Below, one piece after another: positions 1 to 7,788 of a DNA stretch of 17,864 nucleotides. The translations under genes were made by a program, and so were the position numbers. A model generated the notes under the pieces. The model had not been told where the DNA came from. It did no database searches and saw only the letters and a program-made list of their open reading frames with translations. Each line of letters starts with the position of its first letter. Within the stretch, counting starts at the first letter, position 1. This stretch comes from Treponema sp. (GTDB taxonomy: Bacteria; Spirochaetota; Spirochaetia; Treponematales; Treponemataceae), in the NCBI GenBank assembly GCA_017453705.1, contig JAFTEK010000051.1, forward strand, positions 1-17,864, read 5' to 3'.

Positions 1-797
1 ACAACTTTATGCCTGTGTTTGACTGGACGCGCAGTGAGCTGGCGCGCGTATGTGAGGACGGTTCCACTGTCCTGGCTTACAACTCCAAGGTCGTTGACTC
101 CATAAAACCGGAGGAAATGTTCTCTTCCATAGACAAGGACTCCGGCGGCTTTGTCCTGCCGGGCTGGGAGCCTGAGCGCATGGCGCGGGTCAAGGAGCTG
201 TTCGCCATGTACAAGGGAGTGACGAGCGAAAAGCTCTTTGACAACCTCGTGTACTTCCTGAAGGCCATAATGCCGGTCTGCGACAAGTACGGCATAGACA
301 TGGCGATACACCCCGACGACCCCGCCTGGCCGGTGTTCGGACTGCCCCGCATCATCACCTGCCAGGAGAACGTCGTCCGTATGCTCAAGGCAGTGGACAA
401 TCCACACAACGGGCTGACCTTCTGTACCGGCAGCTACGGCACCAACCGCAAGAACAACCTGTGCGAGATGATCAAGGCGGCGAAAGGCCGCATCCACTTT
501 GCCCATATACGCAACCTCAAGTTCAACACGCCGATTGATGACCCGGTACAGGACTTCCAGGAGTCGGCGCACCTGTCCAGCGAGGGAACTTTCGATATGT
601 TCAAGATTGTCCGCACGCTGTACGAGACAGGCTTTGACGGCGTTATCCGACCAGACCACGGCCGCATGATATGGGACGAGAAGGCAATGCCCGGCTACGG
701 GCTGTATGACCGTGCGCTGGGAGCGACCTACCTTCAGGGCCTGTGGGAAGCCTGCGAGAAGACCATAGACCGCAGCGGAACGGAATTGTATAAATAA
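1..797 (+). CDS. uxuA: Mannonate dehydratase UxuA, C-terminal part (5' end outside window)
   Basis: Converts D-mannonate to 2-keto-3-deoxy-D-gluconate in the cytoplasmic hexuronate pathway. About 264 residues are present; the reading frame is already open at the first base (first whole codon at 3, reading NFMPVFDWTR, a conserved internal stretch of the family), so the ATG at 9 is not the start and roughly the first 100 residues are missing. Metal-site motifs known for the family are visible in order: IHPDDP, CTGSYG, AHIRN and RPDHGR, supplying the expected His, Cys, His and Asp ligands. The C terminus is intact and ends in TAA at 795-797. uxuB follows 73 bases downstream on the same strand, matching the classical uxuAB pairing. 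Identification is very secure; only the missing N terminus limits it. Confidence 0.95.
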   Translation, partial: NFMPVFDWTRSELARVCEDGSTVLAYNSKVVDSIKPEEMFSSIDKDSGGFVLPGWEPERMARVKELFAMYKGVTSEKLFDNLVYFLKAIMPVCDKYGIDMAIHPDDPAWPVFGLPRIITCQENVVRMLKAVDNPHNGLTFCTGSYGTNRKNNLCEMIKAAKGRIHFAHIRNLKFNTPIDDPVQDFQESAHLSSEGTFDMFKIVRTLYETGFDGVIRPDHGRMIWDEKAMPGYGLYDRALGATYLQGLWEACEKTIDRSGTELYK

Positions 798-854
798 TGC
801 AGAATTAATAATGCAGAATTAAGAGAGGGAAAATTCTTAATTCTTAATTCTTAA
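795..854. repeat. AT-rich short tandem and inverted repeats between uxuA and uxuB
   Basis: Two perfect tandem copies of a 14-mer, TAATGCAGAATTAA (795-808 and 809-822), are followed by three perfect copies of the heptamer TTCTTAA (834-840, 841-847, 848-854). The first copy of the 14-mer supplies the uxuA stop codon. AGAATTAAG (815-823) is the reverse complement of CTTAATTCT (836-844), so the two repeat types form a 9-bp stem with a 12-nt loop. The stretch lies inside the probable uxuAB transcript and is followed at once by the uxuB ribosome-binding site. Small AT-rich palindromic repeats of this look are scattered in many genomes; a role in transcript stability or attenuation is only inference. 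Confidence 0.8.
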
Positions 855-870
855 TTTTATTGAGGTGCCT

Positions 871-2481
871 ATGACACTTACAAGAGAAGGAATAAAATCC
901 CCGGACTGGCAGTCCAAGGCCTGGACGTTGCCAAGCTTTGACATAGACAAGCTGGGAGAGTCCACCAGGGCTGAGCCGAACTGGATTCACTTTGGCGCGG
1001 GGAACATCTTCCGCTCATTCATTTCCCCCGTGGTTCAGGACATGATTGACAGGGGGCTGGCGGACAAGGGCATCATCGCCGTGGGTGGACGTGACAGCTC
1101 CTTGGTGGAAGGGGTATACCGCCCGCACGACAACCTTTCCATCCTGGTCACGCTCAAATCCGACGGTTCTATCAAAAAGTCAGTAATAGGCTCCGTTGTG
1201 GAATCCCTCACCGCCGACTCCGACAATGAGAAGGACTGGGCACGTCTGCTGGAGGTTTTCCGCACCCCTTCCTTGCAGATAGTCTCGTTCACGATTACCG
1301 AGAAAGGCTATCTGCTCAGGAACGCATCGGGTTCCCCCATGCCCGGCGTACAAGAAGATTTTGCCGCAGGCCCCGTGCTGCCTAAATCCTACATGGGCAA
1401 GATTGCCACCCTGCTGCATGAAAGGTTCCTGCACGGGCAGCTTCCTGTCGCGATGGTCAACATGGACAACTGCTCGCACAACGGCGACAAGCTCCATGCG
1501 GCGGTAAACGGTTTTGCCAGCGAGTGGGAAAGACTCGGCGTGTGCAAGCCGGGCTTCCTTTCCTACGTCAACGACAGGAGCAAGGTGAGCTTTCCTTGGA
1601 CGATGATAGACAAAATCACCCCCCGCCCCGATGCAAAGATAGAGAAAACTCTTGCTGATGACGGTCTGGAAGGGCTGGAGAGCATTGTCACAAGCACCAA
1701 GACTTACGTTGCGCCCTTTGTCAACGCGGAGGAATGTCAGTACCTGGTCATGGAGGATGCCTTCCCCAACGGCAGGCCTGCACTTGAGAAGGCAGGGATA
1801 TACTTAACCAACCGGGAAACCGTGGACAAGGTTGAAAAGATGAAAGTCTGCACCTGCCTGAACCCCCTGCATACCTTCCTGGCCCTGTCCGGCTGCCTGC
1901 TCGGATACACTCTGATAGCCGACGAGATGAAGGACAAAGACCTTCTGCGCCTGGTCAAACGACTGGGATACGACGAGGGGCTTCCTGTCGTGACAGACCC
2001 CGGTATCATCAGCCCGCGCGACTTCATAGACGAAGTGGTGAACGTCCGAATCCCCAATCCGTTCCTGCCTGACAGCCCCCAGAGGATTGCCTGTGACACG
2101 AGCCAGAAAATCCCCATAAGGTTTGGCGAGACCATAAAGGGATATCTTGCGCGGAAGGACTTGGACGTGGGCAGCCTACGGGTTGTTCCCCTTACATTCG
2201 CCCTCTGGCTTAGATACCTGATGGCCGTGGACGATGAGGGCAGGACCTTTGAGCCAAGCCCCGACCCCCTGCTGGACGAGGCGCGGAGCTACGTTAAGGG
2301 GCTCACCCTCGGCTGCAATGGCGAGGATGCCGTCAAGTCCGTGGAGCCGCTGCTGCACAGGGCGGACATCTTTGGCGTGGATTTGGAAGAATCCGGGCTT
2401 GCTGAACAGGTGAAAGTCTTCTTTAGCCTGATGATAAGCTGTCCCGGTGCCGTGCGAGAAACCCTCAAAAACACAAGATAG
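871..2481 (+). CDS. uxuB: Fructuronate reductase / mannitol dehydrogenase family protein (UxuB-like)
   Basis: NAD-dependent long-chain polyol dehydrogenase of 536 residues. The next-door uxuA makes D-fructuronate to D-mannonate reduction the likely reaction. Family features visible: an N-terminal nucleotide-binding part with HFGAGNIFRSF, the NMDNCSHNGDK motif, FPWTMIDKITPRP, and the substrate-domain segment CTCLNPLHTFLALSG, where the family usually has a Lys and a LNxxH pattern. I chose ATG 871 rather than the in-frame GTG at 865 because GAGG (862-865) sits 5 nt before the ATG and overlaps the GTG. The length is at the long end for the family, as in other anaerobes. Tagaturonate reductase or mannitol dehydrogenase activity cannot be excluded from sequence alone, but the operon context favours uxuB. 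Confidence 0.88.
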   Translation: MTLTREGIKSPDWQSKAWTLPSFDIDKLGESTRAEPNWIHFGAGNIFRSFISPVVQDMIDRGLADKGIIAVGGRDSSLVEGVYRPHDNLSILVTLKSDGSIKKSVIGSVVESLTADSDNEKDWARLLEVFRTPSLQIVSFTITEKGYLLRNASGSPMPGVQEDFAAGPVLPKSYMGKIATLLHERFLHGQLPVAMVNMDNCSHNGDKLHAAVNGFASEWERLGVCKPGFLSYVNDRSKVSFPWTMIDKITPRPDAKIEKTLADDGLEGLESIVTSTKTYVAPFVNAEECQYLVMEDAFPNGRPALEKAGIYLTNRETVDKVEKMKVCTCLNPLHTFLALSGCLLGYTLIADEMKDKDLLRLVKRLGYDEGLPVVTDPGIISPRDFIDEVVNVRIPNPFLPDSPQRIACDTSQKIPIRFGETIKGYLARKDLDVGSLRVVPLTFALWLRYLMAVDDEGRTFEPSPDPLLDEARSYVKGLTLGCNGEDAVKSVEPLLHRADIFGVDLEESGLAEQVKVFFSLMISCPGAVRETLKNTR

Positions 2482-2487
2482 CGGCTA

Positions 2488-2516
2488 TTGCGAATTAGCT
2501 CCCTTTGTGCTAGTCT
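2488..2516 (+). promoter_or_regulatory. Promoter-like pair upstream of the MATE gene
   Basis: TTGCGA (2488-2493), a 17-nt spacer, then TAGTCT (2511-2516) preceded by TGC, an extended -10 pattern. Only 7 nt separate the -10 box from the ATG at 2524, so the start point would fall on or next to the start codon. No purine-rich Shine-Dalgarno lies in between. The hexamer matches are modest (4/6 and 3/6 plus the TG extension). Confidence 0.45.
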
Positions 2517-2523
2517 TTCACGC

Positions 2524-3870
2524 ATGGTGCGTAAACTGACCGAAGGGGGCATAGCCTCCAACATAATAAGCTTTTCCCTGCCATATCTTTTTGCCTACTT
2601 CCTGCAAACCCTCTATGGTATGGCAGACCTGTATATAGCCGGTCAGTTCAACGGGGCGGACGTAATCTCGGCAATCGCCATAGGAAGCCAGCTGATGCAC
2701 ATGGTGACTGTGATTATCGTGGGTCTGGCGATGGGCAGCACGGTAATGATAAGCCGTGCCGTGGGTGCCGGGGACGACAGGGGCATGGCCCGCCTTATCG
2801 GTAACACGGTGACCTTGTTCGCAGGTGTAGCCATTTTACTGACAGCCCTCCTGCTGATTTTTAAATCCCCCATCGTCTATCTTATGTCCACTCCGCCAGA
2901 GTCCGTGCTGGAAACCCGCCGGTATCTTGCAGTTTGTTTCGCGGGCATCCCTTTTATCATCGCCTACAACGTGTTAAGCTCCGTTTTCCGCGGGATGGGA
3001 GACTCCAAAAGCCCCATGTTTTTTATCGCTGTCGCATGTGCGGTCAACATCGCCTTGGACTACCTCTTTATGGGGGCTATGGGCATGGGGGCAACAGGAG
3101 CGGCTCTGGGCACGGTGCTGGCACAGGCTGTAAGCGTCGCCACCGCACTAATCGCGACCAAAAAGCTGCACCTGGGTGTCAAAGTGACAAGGAAGGACTT
3201 GGAAATGGAGCCGACCCTGTTCAAGGGAATGCTCTCCATAGGTTTTCCCATTGCAATACAGGACGGCTTTGTGCAGGTCTCGTTCCTTCTGATTACGGTC
3301 ATAGCCAACAGGAGGGGCGTGACGGTGGCAGCAGCCGTCGGCATTGTGGAGAAAATCATCTGCTTCCTGTTCCTGATTCCCTCATCCATGCTTTCTTCCG
3401 TCTCCGCCATTGCCACCCAGAACATCGGGGCAAAGAGCTATGTCAGGGCAAGAAAGACCCTGCTTTACGGCACTGCAATCTCAGCCGGCATTGGATTTGT
3501 GTTTTCGGTCATCTTCCAGTTTGCCTCAAAGCCTTTCCTGTCCATGTTTACAAGTGACAGCGAGGTTATCCGACTGGGAGAGCAATACCTCAGGACTTAC
3601 GTTCTGGACTGCATCTTTGCCGGAATCCACTTTCCTTTCTCAGGCTTCTTTTCTGCGATGGGAATGTCAATGTTGTCCTTTATCCACAACATCACGTCTA
3701 TACTGCTGGTCAGGATTCCTGGGGCGTATTTTGCATCCAAGCTATTCCCCCAGACCTTATACGAAATGGGTCTGGCAGCCCCGGCAGGTTCCCTCCTGTC
3801 CTCGTTAATCTGCATTGCAATCTACGTAATGCTCAAGCACAAGGGAAAGCTGGACGGAAAGGAAGGCTGA
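2524..3870 (+). CDS. MATE family multidrug / Na+-coupled efflux transporter
   Basis: Integral inner-membrane antiporter of the multidrug and toxic compound extrusion family, 448 residues, the usual length. Twelve hydrophobic segments are readable, starting with NIISFSLPYLFAYFLQTLYG and ending near LLSSLICIAIYVML. Family-typical stretches include the early MADLYIAGQF segment, SRAVGAGD after helix 2, VFRGMGDSKSPM between helices 4 and 5, and ATQNIGAK in the second half, mirroring the internal two-fold repeat. Start: the frame is open to a TTG at 2488, but the conserved N terminus (MVRKLTEGG) begins at ATG 2524. No Shine-Dalgarno is visible. It follows uxuB by 42 bases but seems to have its own promoter. 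The substrate is unknown; nothing here ties it functionally to hexuronate use. Confidence 0.9.
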   Translation: MVRKLTEGGIASNIISFSLPYLFAYFLQTLYGMADLYIAGQFNGADVISAIAIGSQLMHMVTVIIVGLAMGSTVMISRAVGAGDDRGMARLIGNTVTLFAGVAILLTALLLIFKSPIVYLMSTPPESVLETRRYLAVCFAGIPFIIAYNVLSSVFRGMGDSKSPMFFIAVACAVNIALDYLFMGAMGMGATGAALGTVLAQAVSVATALIATKKLHLGVKVTRKDLEMEPTLFKGMLSIGFPIAIQDGFVQVSFLLITVIANRRGVTVAAAVGIVEKIICFLFLIPSSMLSSVSAIATQNIGAKSYVRARKTLLYGTAISAGIGFVFSVIFQFASKPFLSMFTSDSEVIRLGEQYLRTYVLDCIFAGIHFPFSGFFSAMGMSMLSFIHNITSILLVRIPGAYFASKLFPQTLYEMGLAAPAGSLLSSLICIAIYVMLKHKGKLDGKEG

Positions 3871-3883
3871 ACAAAAAAGACAG

Positions 3884-3921
3884 ACGGGCTACCCTGACTT
3901 GTAGGACTGGCGGTAGCCCGT
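3884..3921. terminator. Strong hairpin just downstream of the MATE gene
   Basis: ACGGGCTACC (3884-3893) and GGTAGCCCGT (3912-3921) form a perfect 10-bp stem with an 18-nt loop, 13 nt after the MATE stop. On the plus strand no T-run follows; on the minus strand the stem is followed by a T-rich run (the A-run at 3873-3878), so an intrinsic terminator would act better on minus-strand transcripts. On the plus strand it may only protect the mRNA 3' end. Confidence 0.4.
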
Positions 3922-4024
3922 AAGTCGCCCAAGCGGATAGCCTTTTTAGAAGCCCCGGCGGGCAGCCCGTAAGTCGCCCAAGCGGGCAGCCTCTAAGCCG
4001 CCCCGGCGGAGCCCATAAGCCGGC
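3913..4024. repeat. Imperfect 24-bp tandem repeat cluster
   Basis: Four adjacent units of 24-25 bp (3913-3936, 3937-3961, 3962-3985, 3986-4009) plus a partial fifth (4010-4024). Units 1 and 3 share AGCCCGTAAGTCGCCCAAGC; units 2, 4 and 5 are more diverged but keep the pattern AGCC-(T)AAG-CGCCC-GCGG. The higher-order period is 49 bp (unit 1 to unit 3). The first unit overlaps the right arm of the 3884-3921 hairpin. A related TCTAAGCTGCCC motif recurs at 14133-14144. No credible gene covers it. Confidence 0.75.
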
Positions 4025-4040
4025 TGCTGATGTTCCCATT

Positions 4041-4127
4041 TCAGTGTTTATCCAGTATTGACGATAAATAAAGGGCACCTCGGAACCATCAGCATAGCCT
4101 CAAGGCAAAGCGCAATTTTTCGAGGTT
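4041..4127 (+). repeat. Dispersed element, copy A, upstream of the S41 protease
   Basis: An 87-bp stretch whose blocks recur in the same order on the minus strand at 15284-15368: TCAGTGTTT (4041), GATAAAT (4063), CGGAACCA (4081), AAGGCAAA (4102) and TTTTTCGAGGTT (4116-4127). It ends 55 nt before the protease start codon and directly abuts a promoter-like sequence. It may be an operator, an upstream activating site, a 5' structured element, or just a scattered intergenic repeat. Confidence 0.7.
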
Positions 4128-4176
4128 TCTAAACAAATTCTTACTATTTGTAATTCTTTGGGAATAAGGATATTTT
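4126..4176 (+). promoter_or_regulatory. Two overlapping promoter candidates for the protease operon
   Basis: Candidate 1: TTTCTA (4126-4131), 17-nt spacer, TGTAAT (4149-4154), which sits at the same place relative to the dispersed element as the lipoprotein promoter does. It would give a short leader carrying AAGGA (4166-4170), 12 nt before the ATG. Candidate 2: TTGTAA (4148-4153), 17-nt spacer, TATTTT (4171-4176), 6 nt before the ATG, which would give a leaderless mRNA. The sequence alone does not decide between them. Confidence 0.5.
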
Positions 4177-4182
4177 ATAGGC

Positions 4183-5706
4183 ATGGAAAAGGCAAAATCA
4201 TCTGTACACGGCCTTAAGAAGGCTCTGTCGTTCGTATTCTTCTACGCTGTCATCTCTATCATGGCCTCCCAGTGCTTTGCACAGTCGGAAGCCCTGACCG
4301 CTGACCAAAAGGCTCAGCAGGACAGGCAGTATCTGGAGATTATCAACTCCCTCTATTATTACATCCAGCAGAACTACGTTGATGAAGTTGACGCGGAAAA
4401 GCTGTATGAGGGTGCCCTAAAGGGAATGATAGAGGCCTTGGACGACCCCTATTCCCAGTACCTGTCCAAGAATGACTGGAGAAGCCTTTCTGACACGACA
4501 GTAGGAACTTTCGGTGGTGTCGGGCTTTCCATCACCAAGCCCACGGAGAACAAGCCGGACAAGCCCGCTTATGTGGAAGTTGCCCAGCCCATAGACGACT
4601 CCCCGGGTGCAAGGGCTGGAATTCAGCCGGGAGACTACATCGTAAAGATTGACGGCACTGACACTTCTACGCTGACGATGAACGAAGTTCTTGACCGCCT
4701 GCGCGGAACTGTCGGCTCACCTGTCACTGTCACGATAAAGCGCGGCAAGAAGATGGAGTTTGACTGTACATTGGTCAGGGCACTGATAGAAAACCCTACC
4801 GTCAAGTATGGAATGATACGCGACAGCCTGTATATCCGCCTGACTGAATTTGGCCTCACTACCGCCGACAAGGTTAAGGATGCCCTGAACAAGCACAGGA
4901 GGGAGTACAAGTCCGTCATACTGGATTTGCGCAACAATGGGGGCGGACTTTTGGCCGCAGCCTATAACATAGCCGATATGTTCATCGACGACGGGGTTAT
5001 TGTTTCGACCAAGAGCCGCATAGCTTATGAAAACAGCGTCTACACAGCCTCCAAGAGGAACACCGAGGTTCCCGCCGAGATTCCCGTCATCGTGATGATA
5101 AACGGATATTCGGCGAGCGCGAGCGAGATTCTTGCGGGTGCCCTGAAGGATGCCCACAGAGCCTACTTAATCGGCGAGAATTCCTTTGGAAAGGGCAGCG
5201 TCCAGATTCCAACCCCGCTCATAAACAATGATGGATTCAAGATTACCGTCGCCAAATATTACTCACCCACCGACGTGAACATAGACAAGGTTGGAATTCC
5301 CCCGGACAGGGAAGTGCCTTATCCTGACTTCACCGACGAGGAGAGCGAGACTTTCTCTAACCTCATGTCCAGTGACGTGATAGAAAAGTATGTGGAAGAC
5401 CATCCCAATATGAGCGAAGCCGATATAGCGAGCTACGCCAAGAAGCTCCAGAAAGACTACAAGCTGGATCTTCGCACCCTCCGCAAGCTCGTGCGCAATC
5501 AGGTGCAGAGGACTCAGAAAAGCCCCCTCTACGATTTGGACTATGACTTGCAGCTCAATGCAGCCCTTGGTATTCTTGCGGAAGAGGATTACAATGCCCT
5601 TATGTCACAGACAAAGAATCTCAAGCAGATTGAGACTGAGAGGCTTGCCAAGGAAAGCCAGACCGCCCAGGCAGAGACTGGGAAGGACGGGGGAAAGAAG
5701 AACTGA
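4183..5706 (+). CDS. Exported S41 family carboxy-terminal processing protease
   Basis: Periplasmic or envelope-bound serine protease of the CtpA/Prc type, which trims or degrades proteins from the C terminus. It has 507 residues. A signal peptide spans about 1-33 (basic start, hydrophobic core at 14-28, probable cleavage CFA|QS). A short helical N-domain with the family-typical DDPYSQYL stretch follows, then a PDZ domain (about 110-195, with GGVGLSI and AGIQPGDYIVKIDG), then the protease core. By alignment with E. coli Prc, the catalytic Ser is S312 in SASASE and the Lys is K337 in FGKGSVQ, 25 residues apart as expected; D323 matches the conserved Asp. The C-terminal about 130 residues are charged and helical, ending in a Gln/Lys-rich tail. 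It is the first gene of a trio: its TGA overlaps the next ATG by one base. Confidence 0.92.
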   Translation: MEKAKSSVHGLKKALSFVFFYAVISIMASQCFAQSEALTADQKAQQDRQYLEIINSLYYYIQQNYVDEVDAEKLYEGALKGMIEALDDPYSQYLSKNDWRSLSDTTVGTFGGVGLSITKPTENKPDKPAYVEVAQPIDDSPGARAGIQPGDYIVKIDGTDTSTLTMNEVLDRLRGTVGSPVTVTIKRGKKMEFDCTLVRALIENPTVKYGMIRDSLYIRLTEFGLTTADKVKDALNKHRREYKSVILDLRNNGGGLLAAAYNIADMFIDDGVIVSTKSRIAYENSVYTASKRNTEVPAEIPVIVMINGYSASASEILAGALKDAHRAYLIGENSFGKGSVQIPTPLINNDGFKITVAKYYSPTDVNIDKVGIPPDREVPYPDFTDEESETFSNLMSSDVIEKYVEDHPNMSEADIASYAKKLQKDYKLDLRTLRKLVRNQVQRTQKSPLYDLDYDLQLNAALGILAEEDYNALMSQTKNLKQIETERLAKESQTAQAETGKDGGKKN

Positions 5707-6794
5707 TGGACATTGTAGAATACAAGTGCCCCAACTGTAGCGCAGACCTTAAGTTTTCGCCACAGACACAGAGGCTGACCTGTGAATACTGTGGCGGCTC
5801 CTTCACTATGGAGGAGATAAAAAAGCTCTTTGAGAAGAATGAGTCGGCCTTGGATCAGGGGGCAGCCGCCCAGCAGACCCAACAAGAAGCACAAGGCTCC
5901 GGGGAATTTGAGCAGAACACAAAGATGTACACCTGCTCCAGCTGCGGGGCTGAGGTCATGGCCGACAGCCAGCAGACGGCTCTCTTCTGCTATTACTGCC
6001 ACAACCCGGTCATACTTTCCGGCAAGATGACCGGAAACTACCGCCCGCAAAAGGTGATAGGCTTTAAGATTGCACGGGATCAAGCCATTGAGGGATTCAA
6101 GAAATGGTGCTTCAAGAGCTTTGTCCCAAATGACTTTAAAACCCAGCAGCAATTGGAGAAGATTACAGGGCTATACGTTCCGTTCTGGCTGGCTGACTGC
6201 ACGGTTGACATCAATTACCAGGGAAACGCCAAGCAAATCCGCAGCTGGTACAGCGGTAACTATGAGTACACGGAGACCAAGAGCTTTAGCCTAAAACGCT
6301 GGGGAAGCGTCGTCGCAAACAACGTTCCTGCAGACGGCTCCAAGAGGATAGACGATGAGCTGATGGAGTCCATAGAGCCTTTCAACTATTCTGACATGAA
6401 GGATTTCTCCATGTCATACCTGAGCGGCTTTTACGCGGAAAAGTACGATATGGACAAGGACGCTATGTTTCCGCGCATAAAGGAACGCCTGACTGGGGTT
6501 TGCAAGTCCCATATTCATAACACGCTCAACGGCTACACCGCGACTTCCACCGTCAATGAGAGCTACGACTTTTCCCGCGCTGACATGAAGTACGTGATGC
6601 TCCCTGTGTGGTTTATGAGCTATAAGTACAAGGACAAGGTTTATGAGTTCGTGATGAACGGACAGACTGGTAAAATCGCCGGAACTCCTCCCCTAGACAG
6701 GGGCAAGCTCCGGCTCTGCTGCTGGGGAATTATCGCAGCCTGTGCCGCCGCTTCATACCTAATAGGCGGACTGCTCATGGGAGGTGTGTTTTGA
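5706..6794 (+). CDS. Membrane-anchored double zinc-ribbon (TFIIB-type) protein
   Basis: 362 residues, function not established. Two zinc-binding ribbons are visible at the N terminus: C8-x2-C11 with C26-x2-C29, and C77-x2-C80 with C95-x2-C98. They are joined by a Gln/Ala-rich, probably flexible linker. A long mixed alpha/beta middle region (about 105-330) contains GLYVPFWLADCTVDINYQG and the similar VMLPVWFMSYKYKDKVYEF, typical of this family of zinc-ribbon membrane proteins. A hydrophobic helix at about 333-360 should anchor it at the C terminus. Such proteins are often annotated as TFIIB-type zinc ribbon or, misleadingly, as PriA-like helicase. Translation is coupled to both neighbours (1-nt overlap upstream, 4-nt overlap downstream). 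The zinc-ribbon plus TPM pair resembles the ydjG-ydjH pair of Bacillus subtilis, linked to PspA and membrane stress; a similar role here is inference. Confidence 0.8.
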   Translation: MDIVEYKCPNCSADLKFSPQTQRLTCEYCGGSFTMEEIKKLFEKNESALDQGAAAQQTQQEAQGSGEFEQNTKMYTCSSCGAEVMADSQQTALFCYYCHNPVILSGKMTGNYRPQKVIGFKIARDQAIEGFKKWCFKSFVPNDFKTQQQLEKITGLYVPFWLADCTVDINYQGNAKQIRSWYSGNYEYTETKSFSLKRWGSVVANNVPADGSKRIDDELMESIEPFNYSDMKDFSMSYLSGFYAEKYDMDKDAMFPRIKERLTGVCKSHIHNTLNGYTATSTVNESYDFSRADMKYVMLPVWFMSYKYKDKVYEFVMNGQTGKIAGTPPLDRGKLRLCCWGIIAACAAASYLIGGLLMGGVF

Positions 6795-7759
6795 GCAAGG
6801 ACGAAGAGAAGTCCAAGGACATTAAAGACCGATGGCTGGGAATCCTCGCACTGGTCGCGGCTGTTTTTGCGGCATGGTTTGTTGCCAACATCCAGCCAAA
6901 GGGAGCCAACCTTGCCAAAAGCTTTGACGGTAATATCGAACGCTCTGCTTTTTATGAGGAGAACTCAGGGGAACCTTTCTTTACCCAGGAAGAGATTGCT
7001 GAGCTTACCGAGGCTGTCCGGGATTTGGCGGAACGCCTGCACATAAACATAATCGTATTCGCAGGGCGCAATCCGATGAGCGACTACGAGACGGAAGACT
7101 TTGCCAACCGGGGCTATGATGAGCTTTTCGGCGAGTACACGGACGGTGTTTTTTACTATATGGACATGACAGGCGACAGCCCCGCCTACGACTACTTATC
7201 CACAAGTGGAAGGGCTGCCCTCTACTATGAGAAGGCCAGGGAGCAAATATTCACAGGCATGGACAGCTACCTGCCTTCTTCGTACAGCGTCAGGGAAAAC
7301 GGATACGAGCCTTACAGGGAGGATATAAAGAGGGGTATCAACTTCTTCCTGGATCAGCTGAGATACTACGGCGAGACATACAGCTCCAAGACCTTCTACA
7401 TGAAAAGCCACAACAGCGACAAGTACATGTACTTCTGCAATGGGGAATTCTACGTGTCTGCCTCCAGGCCGCCAGCCCAGAAGTTCTACCTTATCCTCGC
7501 GGGGCTGGGAGTGGGTCTGATTATCGCCCTTTCAATAAGTTCATCCGTAAAGAAGCACTATCGCTTTATCGCCCCTGTCAGTTCCAGCGTCTATATCCCC
7601 AAGAACGGCATCAAGATAGAAAAGCAGGACATACTCACCGGCGAGAACACCAGCAAGCGTTACATTCCCCCGGCGAGCAGCAGCGGTGGCCGGAGTGGCG
7701 GAGGTCATTCCGGCGGATACTCAGGCGGTTCCCACGGCGGCGGCGGCCACCACAGGTAA
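6791..7759 (+). CDS. TPM-domain (YgcG-like) membrane protein with Gly/His-rich tail
   Basis: 322 residues. The TTG start at 6791 overlaps the previous stop (TTGA) and is served by GGAGG about 6 nt upstream. An N-terminal membrane helix (about 16-34) is followed by an extracytoplasmic TPM-like domain (about 60-180): FFTQEEIAELTEAVRDLAERLHINIIVF is not quoted in full, but its key part TEAVRDLAERLHINIIV and the later DGVFYYMDM fit the fold. A second membrane helix lies at about 233-254 (FYLILAGLGVGLIIALSIS). The C terminus is rich in Gly, Ser and His (GGGHSGGYSGGSHGGGGHHR), a low-complexity tail common in this family. TPM proteins are reported in photosystem repair in plants and in membrane stress modules in bacteria; the biochemical function here is unknown. 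The gene ends 29 bases before a bidirectional terminator. Confidence 0.78.
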   Translation: MSKDEEKSKDIKDRWLGILALVAAVFAAWFVANIQPKGANLAKSFDGNIERSAFYEENSGEPFFTQEEIAELTEAVRDLAERLHINIIVFAGRNPMSDYETEDFANRGYDELFGEYTDGVFYYMDMTGDSPAYDYLSTSGRAALYYEKAREQIFTGMDSYLPSSYSVRENGYEPYREDIKRGINFFLDQLRYYGETYSSKTFYMKSHNSDKYMYFCNGEFYVSASRPPAQKFYLILAGLGVGLIIALSISSSVKKHYRFIAPVSSSVYIPKNGIKIEKQDILTGENTSKRYIPPASSSGGRSGGGHSGGYSGGSHGGGGHHR

Positions 7760-7788
7760 GGAATTACAGGTTGCCGCCCCTCGGCATT

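Noticed and set aside
3833..4078. Minus-strand 81-codon open frame over the 24-bp repeats
   Set aside because: Its repeated Pro/Gly/Leu/Arg content is only the translation of the DNA repeats; no ribosome-binding site or family resemblance.
3871..4182. tRNA or small structured RNA gene in the largest plus-strand gap
   Set aside because: No cloverleaf or T-loop consensus was found; the structure present is explained by repeats and promoter sequence.
4183..4290. Lipoprotein signal in the S41 protease (Cys at residue 31)
   Set aside because: The residue before the Cys is Gln, which does not fit a lipobox; an ordinary signal-peptidase site CFA|QS follows directly.
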